From assembly GCF_018327685.1 (NCBI RefSeq), contig NZ_BNEL01000001.1, forward strand, positions 3,720,001-3,784,000: a stretch of 64,000 nt of DNA. The letters run 5' to 3'. This document shows positions 15,703-22,885 of this stretch, piece by piece (position 1 is the stretch's first letter; each line of letters begins with the position of its first letter). Made by a program: the position numbers and the translations under genes. Under the pieces are notes generated by a model. The model was not told the DNA's origin, ran no database searches, and worked only from the letters and a program-made list of their open reading frames with translations. This stretch comes from Streptomyces sp. TS71-3 (GTDB taxonomy: Bacteria > Actinomycetota > Actinomycetes > Streptomycetales > Streptomycetaceae).

Positions 15703-16946
15703 GCGAGGGCGACATCCAGGTTCATCAGACGCCTGAACGCCACTCTGGGCGCCCGTGAGGGGCGGCGGACCAGGGTGAGGCGGGGAAGGTGCGTGACCAT
15801 CCGCCTCAGAAGGGCCTGGGCCTCCAGCCGGGCCAGGGGCGCTCCGAGGCAGTAGTGGATCCCACCGCTGAAGGAGAGATGGGCGGGTTTTCGGCGGACG
15901 TCGAACGATTCGGGATGGCTGAACCGGGCAGGGTCCCGATGAGCGGCACCCACCAGGAGGTGGACCATGTCGTCGGCACGGACCTCGAAGCCCTCCAGGA
16001 GGCAGTCCCGGGCGGCTATCCGGCTGATCACGTGCGTGGGAGGGTCGTAGCGCAGCGACTCCTCCACGAACGCGGGGACGAGGTCGGGTTGCGCGGCGAG
16101 CAGGTTCCAGGAGTCGGGGTGCTCGACGAGGAGGAGCGCCATGGTGGACAGGAGGGTGGCGGTGGTCTCCAGGGCTGCCAGGAGGACGAAGAGGGCGAGG
16201 AAGTAGACCGCCTCATCCGCCTTGTCCTGGTCGGGTTCCAGCAAGTCCCAGGTCCGTATCCACCCGGACACCGGATCCTCGCCGGGACGCCTGCGCCGCT
16301 CGCGCACCAGGTCGAGGAAGTAGGCGCGCAGTTCGTCCATGGCGGCGTCGGATCGCGCTAACTGGCTGGCCGAGGGCAGCAGCTCCTGGGTGAAGACCTG
16401 GTCGTGGGTGAGTTCGCGCAGGCGGGGGAAGTCCGAGCTCGGGAGCCCCAGCCAGTCGCCGATGGTGACGACGGGAAGCTCCTCGCCCACCAGCGCGACG
16501 AAGTCCGCCTCCCCTGAGTGGAGACGGTCCCTCAGGCCCGCGAGGAGGCGTTCGACCACGCGGTCCACTCTTCGGCCGATGCGGTCGATGGTGGTGCGGT
16601 CGAAGTTGCCCGCCGACCGGCGCACCCGGGTGTGGTCCGGGGGGTTGAGGGCGGGCAGGGTGCGGCTGATCTCGCGCGAGGAAGGGGCGCTCCAGCGTGT
16701 GCTCGCCCCTTGTCGTTCTCTCCAGCGGGCGTCCGGTTCGAGCCAGGCGCTGCTGCGCAGCACCTCGTCACAGGTGCGGAAACCGGTGACGAGGAAGCCG
16801 CCCCAGGGGGCGGGGCTCACTGGGCCCCGCTCCCTGAGTTCTGCGTAGATCGGGAAAGGATCGGCCTGTCCTACGGCTGTACGGAGACGGGAGAATAGGG
16901 AAACGGTGGCCCGACGGTCGGATGACGGAGTCGTGACACTGCCCAA
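15699..16946 (-). CDS. Cytochrome P450
   Basis: 415 residues, normal for a soluble actinobacterial P450. Seen: C-helix region NPPDHTRVRRSAG, I-helix LLAALETTATLLSTM (Ala where the usual Gly lies, acid-Thr pair kept at E260-T261), K-helix EESLR (E296-R299), and the haem-binding loop HLSFSGGIHYCLGAPLARLE with Cys366. Class I P450s use ferredoxin and ferredoxin reductase; none is encoded next door. It is coupled to the crotonase downstream. Substrate unknown. The 88-bp gap upstream (16947-17034) contains A+T-richer sequence that may be its promoter. Confidence 0.92.
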   Translation of the reverse strand: MGSVTTPSSDRRATVSLFSRLRTAVGQADPFPIYAELRERGPVSPAPWGGFLVTGFRTCDEVLRSSAWLEPDARWRERQGASTRWSAPSSREISRTLPALNPPDHTRVRRSAGNFDRTTIDRIGRRVDRVVERLLAGLRDRLHSGEADFVALVGEELPVVTIGDWLGLPSSDFPRLRELTHDQVFTQELLPSASQLARSDAAMDELRAYFLDLVRERRRRPGEDPVSGWIRTWDLLEPDQDKADEAVYFLALFVLLAALETTATLLSTMALLLVEHPDSWNLLAAQPDLVPAFVEESLRYDPPTHVISRIAARDCLLEGFEVRADDMVHLLVGAAHRDPARFSHPESFDVRRKPAHLSFSGGIHYCLGAPLARLEAQALLRRMVTHLPRLTLVRRPSRAPRVAFRRLMNLDVALA

Positions 16947-17034
16947 GATGACGGCCCCTTTCTGCCGCCGTCATCTCTACCCCGGGGGTGATTGAAGCAT
17001 CCACTAACACAGTGTTCTTCTGTGGTTACTTACG

Positions 17035-18411
17035 TCACTCACCCCTCATCCACGAAACGAAGCGGCTGAACATCCCTCCCTTGGGCTGCCCCGCACTCTG
17101 GGCAGGCACGGGAGCCGGGGGCGCCTGCGGGACCGCGGACGGCGGCAGCGCCGCCTGGTCGGAACGCGGTGCCGCGGGCCGGGCGGGGGTGGCCGGCGGC
17201 ACGGCGCGCGGGGTGAACCGGAGGGGGACGTCCAGCAGGGAGCGGCTCCACGGCGTCGGTGCCCAGTCGAGTTCCTTGAAGGCGACCCGCATCTCGACGT
17301 CGGGCAGCCGGTTGAGCAGGGACTCGACGGCCGTGACCGCGATCATGAACGCCGGGTCCTTGGCCGGGCAGGCGTGGGGTCCGGCGCCGAAGGCCAGGTG
17401 GGCCTTGGCGCTGAGCTGCTCACGGTGTTCGGTGAGCTTGGGGTCGTTGTTGGCCGCCGCGAAGGAGATCAGCACCGGGTCGTTGGCCTTGAGCGTCCGG
17501 CCGCCCAGTTCGACGTCCTGAGTGGGGTAGTGGCCCGCGTAGTTGGCGATCGGCGCGTACTTCCACAGGGTTTTCACGACCGCCTCCTCGATCGGCAGGC
17601 CGGTCGGCCAGTCGTCGCTGAGGTACAGCGCGCTGCTGGTGCCGATCGCGGCGGCCAGGGGAGCCGTTCCGCCGGAGAGCAGGGTCACCAGCTGGTGCAG
17701 CACCTCCTCGTCGGTCAGCCGGGCGGAGTGCACCATCAGGCGGGTGGTGAGGTCCTGGCCGGGCTGATGGCGCTTGAGGGCGATGAGCTCGGCGAGCGCG
17801 CCGCCCAGGATCTGGTCGGCGCCCGCGGTGCCCTCGAAGATGCCGCTGATCCCGGTGATGACGCGGTCGCCGATCTCGGGCGGGCAGCCGAACAACTCGC
17901 TGAAGACCAGCAGCGGCAGCGGCTGGGCGTAGGCCCCCATCAGCTCGGCCTCGCCGCGGGGCTCGGTGCTGAAGAGGCTGATCAGGTAGTCGGCCGAGTT
18001 CTGGGTCAGGCGGACGAGCCGAGCCTGGTCGACGGTGGCGAGGCTGTCCGTGACCGCCTGCCGCAGACGCGCGTGTGCCGCGCCGTCGCTGAACAGCGCG
18101 TTGGGGCGGTAGCCCATCATGGGCAGGGCCGGGCTGTCCGCGGGCACGCGGCCCTCGTTCAGCGCGTTCCAGCGGCGCGAGTCCCGCACGAACGAGGCGG
18201 GGTTCTGCAGGATGTACAGGCTCGCGTCGTAACTGGTCACCAGCTCGACCTGGACGTCCGGCGCCACGTCGACCGGGGCACTGGGCCCCATCGAGCGCAG
18301 GTGCTCGTAGACGCGCTCGGGGTCGGAGCCGAATTCGGGCCCGTACAGGGGGACGTTGCCGTGAGCGGGGCAACCTGCCGGCCTGCCGCTCGTGTCGGGT
18401 TGCTGATTCAT
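17035..18411 (-). CDS. cvnE: Conservon-associated cytochrome P450, CYP157-type
   Basis: 458 residues, fifth gene of the conservon, 10 bp after cvnD. The haem loop is HLAFGAGPHACPAKDP with Cys348. The K-helix position that normally holds ExxR instead reads KTLW (residues 280-283, in EEAVVKTLWKYAPIANYAG). Loss of ExxR is the known hallmark of the CYP157 family of Streptomyces conservons. A Pro/Ala-rich tail of about 60 residues ends in a basic/aromatic SRFVSWMRGE, which could contact the membrane. These P450s are thought to act downstream of the CvnA-D GTPase signalling complex; the substrate is unknown. Confidence 0.92.
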   Translation of the reverse strand: MNQQPDTSGRPAGCPAHGNVPLYGPEFGSDPERVYEHLRSMGPSAPVDVAPDVQVELVTSYDASLYILQNPASFVRDSRRWNALNEGRVPADSPALPMMGYRPNALFSDGAAHARLRQAVTDSLATVDQARLVRLTQNSADYLISLFSTEPRGEAELMGAYAQPLPLLVFSELFGCPPEIGDRVITGISGIFEGTAGADQILGGALAELIALKRHQPGQDLTTRLMVHSARLTDEEVLHQLVTLLSGGTAPLAAAIGTSSALYLSDDWPTGLPIEEAVVKTLWKYAPIANYAGHYPTQDVELGGRTLKANDPVLISFAAANNDPKLTEHREQLSAKAHLAFGAGPHACPAKDPAFMIAVTAVESLLNRLPDVEMRVAFKELDWAPTPWSRSLLDVPLRFTPRAVPPATPARPAAPRSDQAALPPSAVPQAPPAPVPAQSAGQPKGGMFSRFVSWMRGE

Positions 18412-18421
18412 GCCGAGGCTC

Positions 18422-18982
18422 CTAGCCGAGTATGGACATGAGGTGCTTCACGAGGGTGATGAGTGCCTGCGCCGAGGAGTCCTCGTCACGGACGTCGCAG
18501 TGGACGACGGGGGTGTCCTCGGAGAGATTGAGTGCCTCGCGCACCTCATCGAGCGGATAGTCGGGGGTTTCGTCGAAGCGATTGACACCGATGGCGTACG
18601 TCAGGCCGAACTGCTCGACCAGATCCAGGACGGCGAAGCTCTCACCCAGCCGCTCGGGGTCCACCAGGACCAGGGCGCCCAGCGCGCCCCGGGACAGGCC
18701 CTCCCACATCTCCTTGAAGCGCTCCTGTCCCGGCGTCCCGAACAGGTAGAGGACCAGGTCCTCGCTGAGGGTCAGGCGCCCGAAGTCCATCGCCACCGTC
18801 GTGGTCGTCTTGTCCGGGGTGCCCGAGAGATCGTCGAAGCTCTCGCTGGCCTCGGTGATCTCCTCCTCGGTCTGGAGCGGTTCGATCTCGGAGATACTTC
18901 CGATACAGGTGGTCTTCCCGACCCCGAAGTGGCCCACCACGAGGATCTTCACGGAACGGGAGACAGCTGGATCCAGATACAC
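18422..18982 (-). CDS. cvnD: Conservon GTP-binding protein CvnD
   Basis: 186 residues, Ras-like small GTPase (MglA/Gem-like). P-loop GHFGVGKTT at 17-25, a switch region with TTTTVAMDFGRL, G3-like YLFGTPGQERF, and G4-like GVNRFD (NKxD replaced by NRFD). It follows cvnC by 3 bp and precedes cvnE by 10 bp. In characterised conservons CvnD binds GTP and associates with the CvnA-C proteins at the membrane, a eukaryote-like G-protein arrangement. Confidence 0.95.
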   Translation of the reverse strand: MYLDPAVSRSVKILVVGHFGVGKTTCIGSISEIEPLQTEEEITEASESFDDLSGTPDKTTTTVAMDFGRLTLSEDLVLYLFGTPGQERFKEMWEGLSRGALGALVLVDPERLGESFAVLDLVEQFGLTYAIGVNRFDETPDYPLDEVREALNLSEDTPVVHCDVRDEDSSAQALITLVKHLMSILG

Positions 18983-18985
18983 GGC

Positions 18986-19363
18986 TTACGCTCCGAATCG
19001 AGTCTTCAGGCCATCAAGCACGGCAGTGAGCAGTTCGCGGTCGGCGCGCTCGGTACGCGCCACCGGATTCCTCACGAAAATCAGGCCATCCTCGGCCATC
19101 TGCGCCAGAAGGATGCGCACGACACCCAGCGGCAGCCGCGTGTAGCCGGAGACCTCGGCCACGGACAGGAAGCCGTCGGCGATCAGGTCCATGACCGCCT
19201 GGGCTTCCGGTGACAGCGTGCGAGCCGCGGCGGAGGTGCCCTCCTGGGCGGTGACGAGCGTGGTGTGCTCGTACTCGTTGTCCGCGGGCAACGCACGTCC
19301 CTTCGCGATGACGAAAAGGGGGACCAGCGCGGACGTCAGCTCGGGCCCGTCGTCGTCATGCAT
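18986..19363 (-). CDS. cvnC: Conservon protein CvnC (DUF742)
   Basis: 125 residues of the DUF742 family. Seen: VPLFVIAKGRALP near the N-terminus and a winged-helix-like core LSPEAQAVMDLIADGFLSVA followed by YTRLPLGVVRILLAQMAEDG. It overlaps cvnB by 8 bp. CvnC proteins interact with CvnB and CvnD in the conservon complex; biochemical role unknown. Confidence 0.93.
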   Translation of the reverse strand: MHDDDGPELTSALVPLFVIAKGRALPADNEYEHTTLVTAQEGTSAAARTLSPEAQAVMDLIADGFLSVAEVSGYTRLPLGVVRILLAQMAEDGLIFVRNPVARTERADRELLTAVLDGLKTRFGA

Positions 19364-20207
19364 CGCCGGCCCCCTCGCTCTGCGACGCCTTCGGCGCGAT
19401 GAGCGTGGGAATCAGGTCACTCAGGTGCGTGGTGAACTCCTCGATGTCGCAGTCCGGTTCGGCGGCCGCTGCCACGAAGGCACCGTCACCGGCCGCGATC
19501 AGGAAGATCCAGCCGTGCTGGAACTCGATGACCGTCTGGCGCCATTCGTCGTCCCGCTGCCCGCTCGCGAACGGCGCGGTCGCACGGCTGTAGGCGTGGA
19601 TGCCCGTCATCGCCGCGGAGATCGTGTCCGCCAGGTCCCTGCCGATCCCCGTGCTCGCCCCGTGGGGCAGACCGTCCGCCCCGAGCAGCAGCGCGTGCCG
19701 GGCGCCCCGCACGGAAGCGATCGCCTCGTCCAGCTCGGCGATCACGAACCCCGAACCCACCGGGCCCTGGGGCCGCGCCGCGGCGTCGCCCCCGGCCCGA
19801 GGCGCGTCACCCGCGTTCAACCGCGGCAGCGAGGTGAGGTTGTTGCCCAGCCGGGCGACCAGCCGGTGCATGCGGAAGGAGATCTGCTGCATGTCGACAC
19901 CGGGCTCCGCGGCGGCGGCCAGGTAGGCGCCCTGCCCGGCCCCGATCAGGAACACCCAGCCCTGCGAGAACTCGATGATGGTCTGGCTCCACTGCCGGTC
20001 CTGCGACGGTCCGGCGAAGTGGGCGGTGGCCCGGCTGAGCGACTGCATCCCGGCCATGGCGGCGGAGATGGTCCGCACGTCCTTGTCGGTCAGGGCGTCC
20101 GTCGCCCCACGGGCGATCCCGTCCGCGGACAGCACCACGGCATGCCGCGCCTTCGGGACGTTGTCCACTATGTCCTGGACCATCCATGACATGTCCGTGG
20201 TGGTCAT
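19356..20207 (-). CDS. cvnB: Conservon protein CvnB with two tandem Roadblock/LC7 domains
   Basis: 283 residues, about twice the usual CvnB length of roughly 140. Two Roadblock/LC7 domains are evident. The first, about residues 5-130, has MVQDIVDNVPKARHAVVLSA, ISAAMAGMQSLSRATAHFAG, QTIIEFSQGWVFLIGAGQGA and YLAAAAEPGVD. The second, about 153-275, has IASVRGARHALLLGADGLPH, TISAAMTGIHAYSRATAPFA, QTVIEFQHGWIFLIAAGDGA and FVAAAAEPDCD. An Ala/Gly/Pro linker joins them. It starts in a 4-bp overlap with cvnA. Roadblock proteins act as dimeric regulators of small GTPases; this protein could form the dimer within one chain (inference). Confidence 0.92.
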   Translation of the reverse strand: MTTTDMSWMVQDIVDNVPKARHAVVLSADGIARGATDALTDKDVRTISAAMAGMQSLSRATAHFAGPSQDRQWSQTIIEFSQGWVFLIGAGQGAYLAAAAEPGVDMQQISFRMHRLVARLGNNLTSLPRLNAGDAPRAGGDAAARPQGPVGSGFVIAELDEAIASVRGARHALLLGADGLPHGASTGIGRDLADTISAAMTGIHAYSRATAPFASGQRDDEWRQTVIEFQHGWIFLIAAGDGAFVAAAAEPDCDIEEFTTHLSDLIPTLIAPKASQSEGAGDA

Positions 20208-21394
20208 GAGTCTTCGGACCCTTCGGGCGTCGCAGCGTCAAGGTCACGCCCCGTCAGCGTGCCGCGTTGGAAGGCCCCCAGACCGCCGCCGGAGCCCCGA
20301 GGGACTCTGGTGGGCCTCTGCTCCGTGTGGGCGGTGATCCCTGTGGAGGAAACACCCACGATGGGCGACTTGCGACCGCCGCGCTTCGGCAGGCCGTGCA
20401 CCGTACGCGCACTGCCCTGCTCACCGTCCTCGGCACGCCGGATGCCGCTCACCGGTGCCAAGGCCTCGGGGGCCGGCGCCGGGATCTCCTCCATGGTCCA
20501 CAGCTCCTCGGGCAGCAGGACGACGGCCCTGACGCCGCCATAGCGGGAGACTCCGGTGACATCCACCTTGAAGCCGTACTGGCGGGCGATCAGGCCGACG
20601 ACGGGGAAACCGAACCTCGGCTGGGTGCCCAGCTGGGACAGCTGGGGGACGGAGTCGCCGGACAGCAGCGCGGTCGCCTTCTGCCGGTCCTCGTCGCTCA
20701 TGCTGACGCCGGCGTCGTCGATGATGATGCACAGGTTCTTCTGAACCTGCTGGAAGGTCACCTCGATCGGTGCGTCCGCCTGCGAGAAGCTGGCGGCGTT
20801 GTCGAGCAGTTCGGCCACGGCCAGGGCGACCGGCGCGACGGCCGACGCCTTCAGCGCGATGCCGCTCGACTGCATGATCTCGACCCGCTGGAAGTTGCGG
20901 ATCTGGCTCTGGGCGCTGCGGACGACGTCGTAGACGCTGGCCGGCTGGTTGCGGCGGCCGATGGGCGCGCCGCACATGACCGCGATGCCCTGTGCCTTCC
21001 GGGCCATCTGCGCGTTGGCGTGGTTGACGTCCATCAGGTCGGTGAGGACGCTGTGCCCGCCGTACTTGCGCTGGATCTCGTCCAGCAGCGCCGTCTGCTC
21101 GGCGGCGAGGCTCTGGAGGAAGCGGGCCGCACCCTTGAGGACCGCCTTGGTGCTCTCCTCGGCCCCCTGCTCGGCCTCCCGGATGACGCCGTCCTGCTCC
21201 CGGCGGACCTTCTCCAGCTCGGTCCGGGCGCGGCTGTACTCGGCCTCGGCGTAACTCAGCCGCTGCCCGAGGGCCGCCTCGGCTTCCTTCCTCCTCACCC
21301 CGACGGCTCTGTTGCGCAGTGTGAGCGCCACAACTGCTGCTATGGCTATCACCGCTATCGCAACCAGGCACCAGAGGAGCACGTCTTCAGTCAT
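20204..21394 (-). CDS. cvnA: Conservon sensor histidine kinase-like protein CvnA
   Basis: About 396 residues. One N-terminal membrane segment (LLWCLVAIAVIAIAAVVALT, residues about 6-25), a coiled coil (about 35-75), and an ATPase domain of the HATPase type: AVAELLDNAASFSQADAPIE (N box), IIIDDAGVSMSDED (G1-like), FGFPVVGLIARQYGFKVDVT (G2-like). The C-terminal 90 residues are a low-complexity tail. Chosen start is ATG 21394 with GAAAGG 5 nt upstream; a start at 21457 would add a basic leader without ribosome site. CvnA heads the conservon operon and resembles a sensor kinase with no cognate response regulator. Confidence 0.93.
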   Translation of the reverse strand: MTEDVLLWCLVAIAVIAIAAVVALTLRNRAVGVRRKEAEAALGQRLSYAEAEYSRARTELEKVRREQDGVIREAEQGAEESTKAVLKGAARFLQSLAAEQTALLDEIQRKYGGHSVLTDLMDVNHANAQMARKAQGIAVMCGAPIGRRNQPASVYDVVRSAQSQIRNFQRVEIMQSSGIALKASAVAPVALAVAELLDNAASFSQADAPIEVTFQQVQKNLCIIIDDAGVSMSDEDRQKATALLSGDSVPQLSQLGTQPRFGFPVVGLIARQYGFKVDVTGVSRYGGVRAVVLLPEELWTMEEIPAPAPEALAPVSGIRRAEDGEQGSARTVHGLPKRGGRKSPIVGVSSTGITAHTEQRPTRVPRGSGGGLGAFQRGTLTGRDLDAATPEGSEDS

Positions 21395-22542
21395 GGAAAC
21401 CTTTCCCGGCGCGTGGCAGGCAGGCTGCCGACGGACACGCATCGCGAGGATCCGCAACCCGTCACAAGGACTGCAGGAATGTCGTACGAGGGGCAGACCG
21501 CCTCCAGGCCGTCACCTGGGCATACGGATCAAGGTCGCTGAGGGCGGCAGGCTATCACCGTCGACCGAACCGGCAGAGGGCACTCCATGAGCTTCCGGTT
21601 TCGGTCAACAGGTAGAGCTAACAGCCCAGTTGGAGAGGGTGCAAATCGAGAGTGCACCGACTCCGTTTCGGGTGCACGAGCGACCTCTGTGCCGTGCCCG
21701 GGCGACCCCTGGTGGAGCGCCCGGCGACCTCGCCCGAGTGGTACCCGAGCGCACCTGCCGGCTGTCCGCGACCGCCGCTGGGGTGGTGTGCCGACGGCTG
21801 CTCGGGCTGTGCTCGCGCTCCCTCACCGCCTCACGGCGGCGCGGGACCATTGATCGCGAAGACCGGGCCGGGCGCGCCCGCCGGATCCAGCGACCCCCGA
21901 AGGGTGACACTTCGTCAGCCACTAAACAAGATCGGGGGTTCCACCTCCGTAGGCCCGGGGCTTGTGGGGGGCGGCCGGGTTCCGCCGGCGAAAGCGCACC
22001 GAAGCGACGTCAGCCTGACCAACCCAGGGCGATGCTCCGGTGTCAGGGCCACCCAGTGCGAGTTCGGCGGTGTTCCCGTGGGCGGCACACATGCTGTGAC
22101 ACGTCAGGCCCGCACGCGCCGCAGGCCTACGCGCTCCATGCCCGCACCTGCCGACCGAAGCCGAGCCGCCCGCCCACCGTGAAGCTCGCTCCTACGTGTG
22201 GGGATCGCCTGCCACCTCGACCTGGTGTTCGGGAAGAGAACCGCATCGCCACGCCGGCGAGGCTCGCGCACCCAGCTGCTCGTCCCGGCCACTCCGCGCT
22301 TCGTTCCCCTGAGCCCTGAGCGGGACAAGGAAGCCGCGGAGGCCATGGGCTGGCTGATAGCCGGCCGGCAGGCGAGACGCTCGGTCCGTGACAAGCAGGA
22401 TCAGGCACCTGAGGGGCCGGAGCACGCAGCCGACCAGAGGACCCGGAGTTTCGCGCTGCGACACGTGAGGCCGTGCCGCAAAGATCGATAACCCTGGATT
22501 CCCGCAGGTCAGAGCAGCAGGTACACGCTTGACAGTCGAGCG
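21395..22542. other. 1.1-kb region without a convincing gene, beside tRNA-Arg
   Basis: This region lies between cvnA and the 3' end of tRNA-Arg. Short open frames exist (for example 21587-21853 and 22198-22491 on the plus strand) but lack ribosome sites and family resemblance. The second contains PRFVPLSPERDKEAAEAMGW, which resembles short proteins I associate with Streptomyces mobile elements; that resemblance is weak. A GGTGCA/TGCACC hairpin occurs near 21640-21665. The base composition is slightly less GC-biased than the flanks. The best reading is a decayed insertion downstream of the tRNA, plus the cvnA promoter. Confidence 0.4.
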
Positions 22543-22615
22543 CGCCCCCGGCAGGACTCGAACCTGCGGCCAAGCGCTTAGAAGGCGCCTGCTCTATCCA
22601 CTGAGCTACGGGGGC
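22543..22615 (-). tRNA. tRNA-Arg (anticodon UCU)
   Basis: The minus strand folds into a full 73-nt cloverleaf. Acceptor GCCCCCG/CGGGGGC, D arm GCTC-AGTGGATA-GAGC, anticodon stem GGCGC/GCGCT with loop CTTCTAA (anticodon TCT, reads AGA), T arm GCAGG-TTCGAGT-CCTGC, discriminator G. CCA is not encoded. AGA is a rare codon in Streptomyces, so this is a minor tRNA. The 270 bp upstream (22616-22885) hold its promoter region and nothing else I recognise. Confidence 0.95.
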
Positions 22616-22885
22616 CGGGTGCTGCTGGCCGGTCGCGGTCCGGTGGGGCGGGCCGTGATCTGCCTGGGCCGGTGACAAGGATAGGGCTCCTTGCTCCGCG
22701 TCCCTGTTGCCTCCTGATCGTGCCACGATGTGGAGGTTCGGTGAAGCGGTCCTGATAATCGCAGGCAGTTCCGAATCCCGCATCGCTTTTGGAGCCTCTG
22801 GCCCCGGGTGTTGTGCACTCGTTATGCCTTCGCCCCCGGCATCCCTTCCGCCTCGCGTGTCTGATCGGCACGCAGACGCGCCCAT

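Noticed and set aside
15699..18411. Two P450 genes considered as part of a natural-product cluster
   Set aside because: One belongs to the conservon, the other is paired only with a crotonase; no synthase, synthetase or terpene cyclase genes are present.
21395..22542. Complete integrative element at the tRNA gene
   Set aside because: No integrase or transfer gene and no repeated tRNA 3' end was seen in the window.
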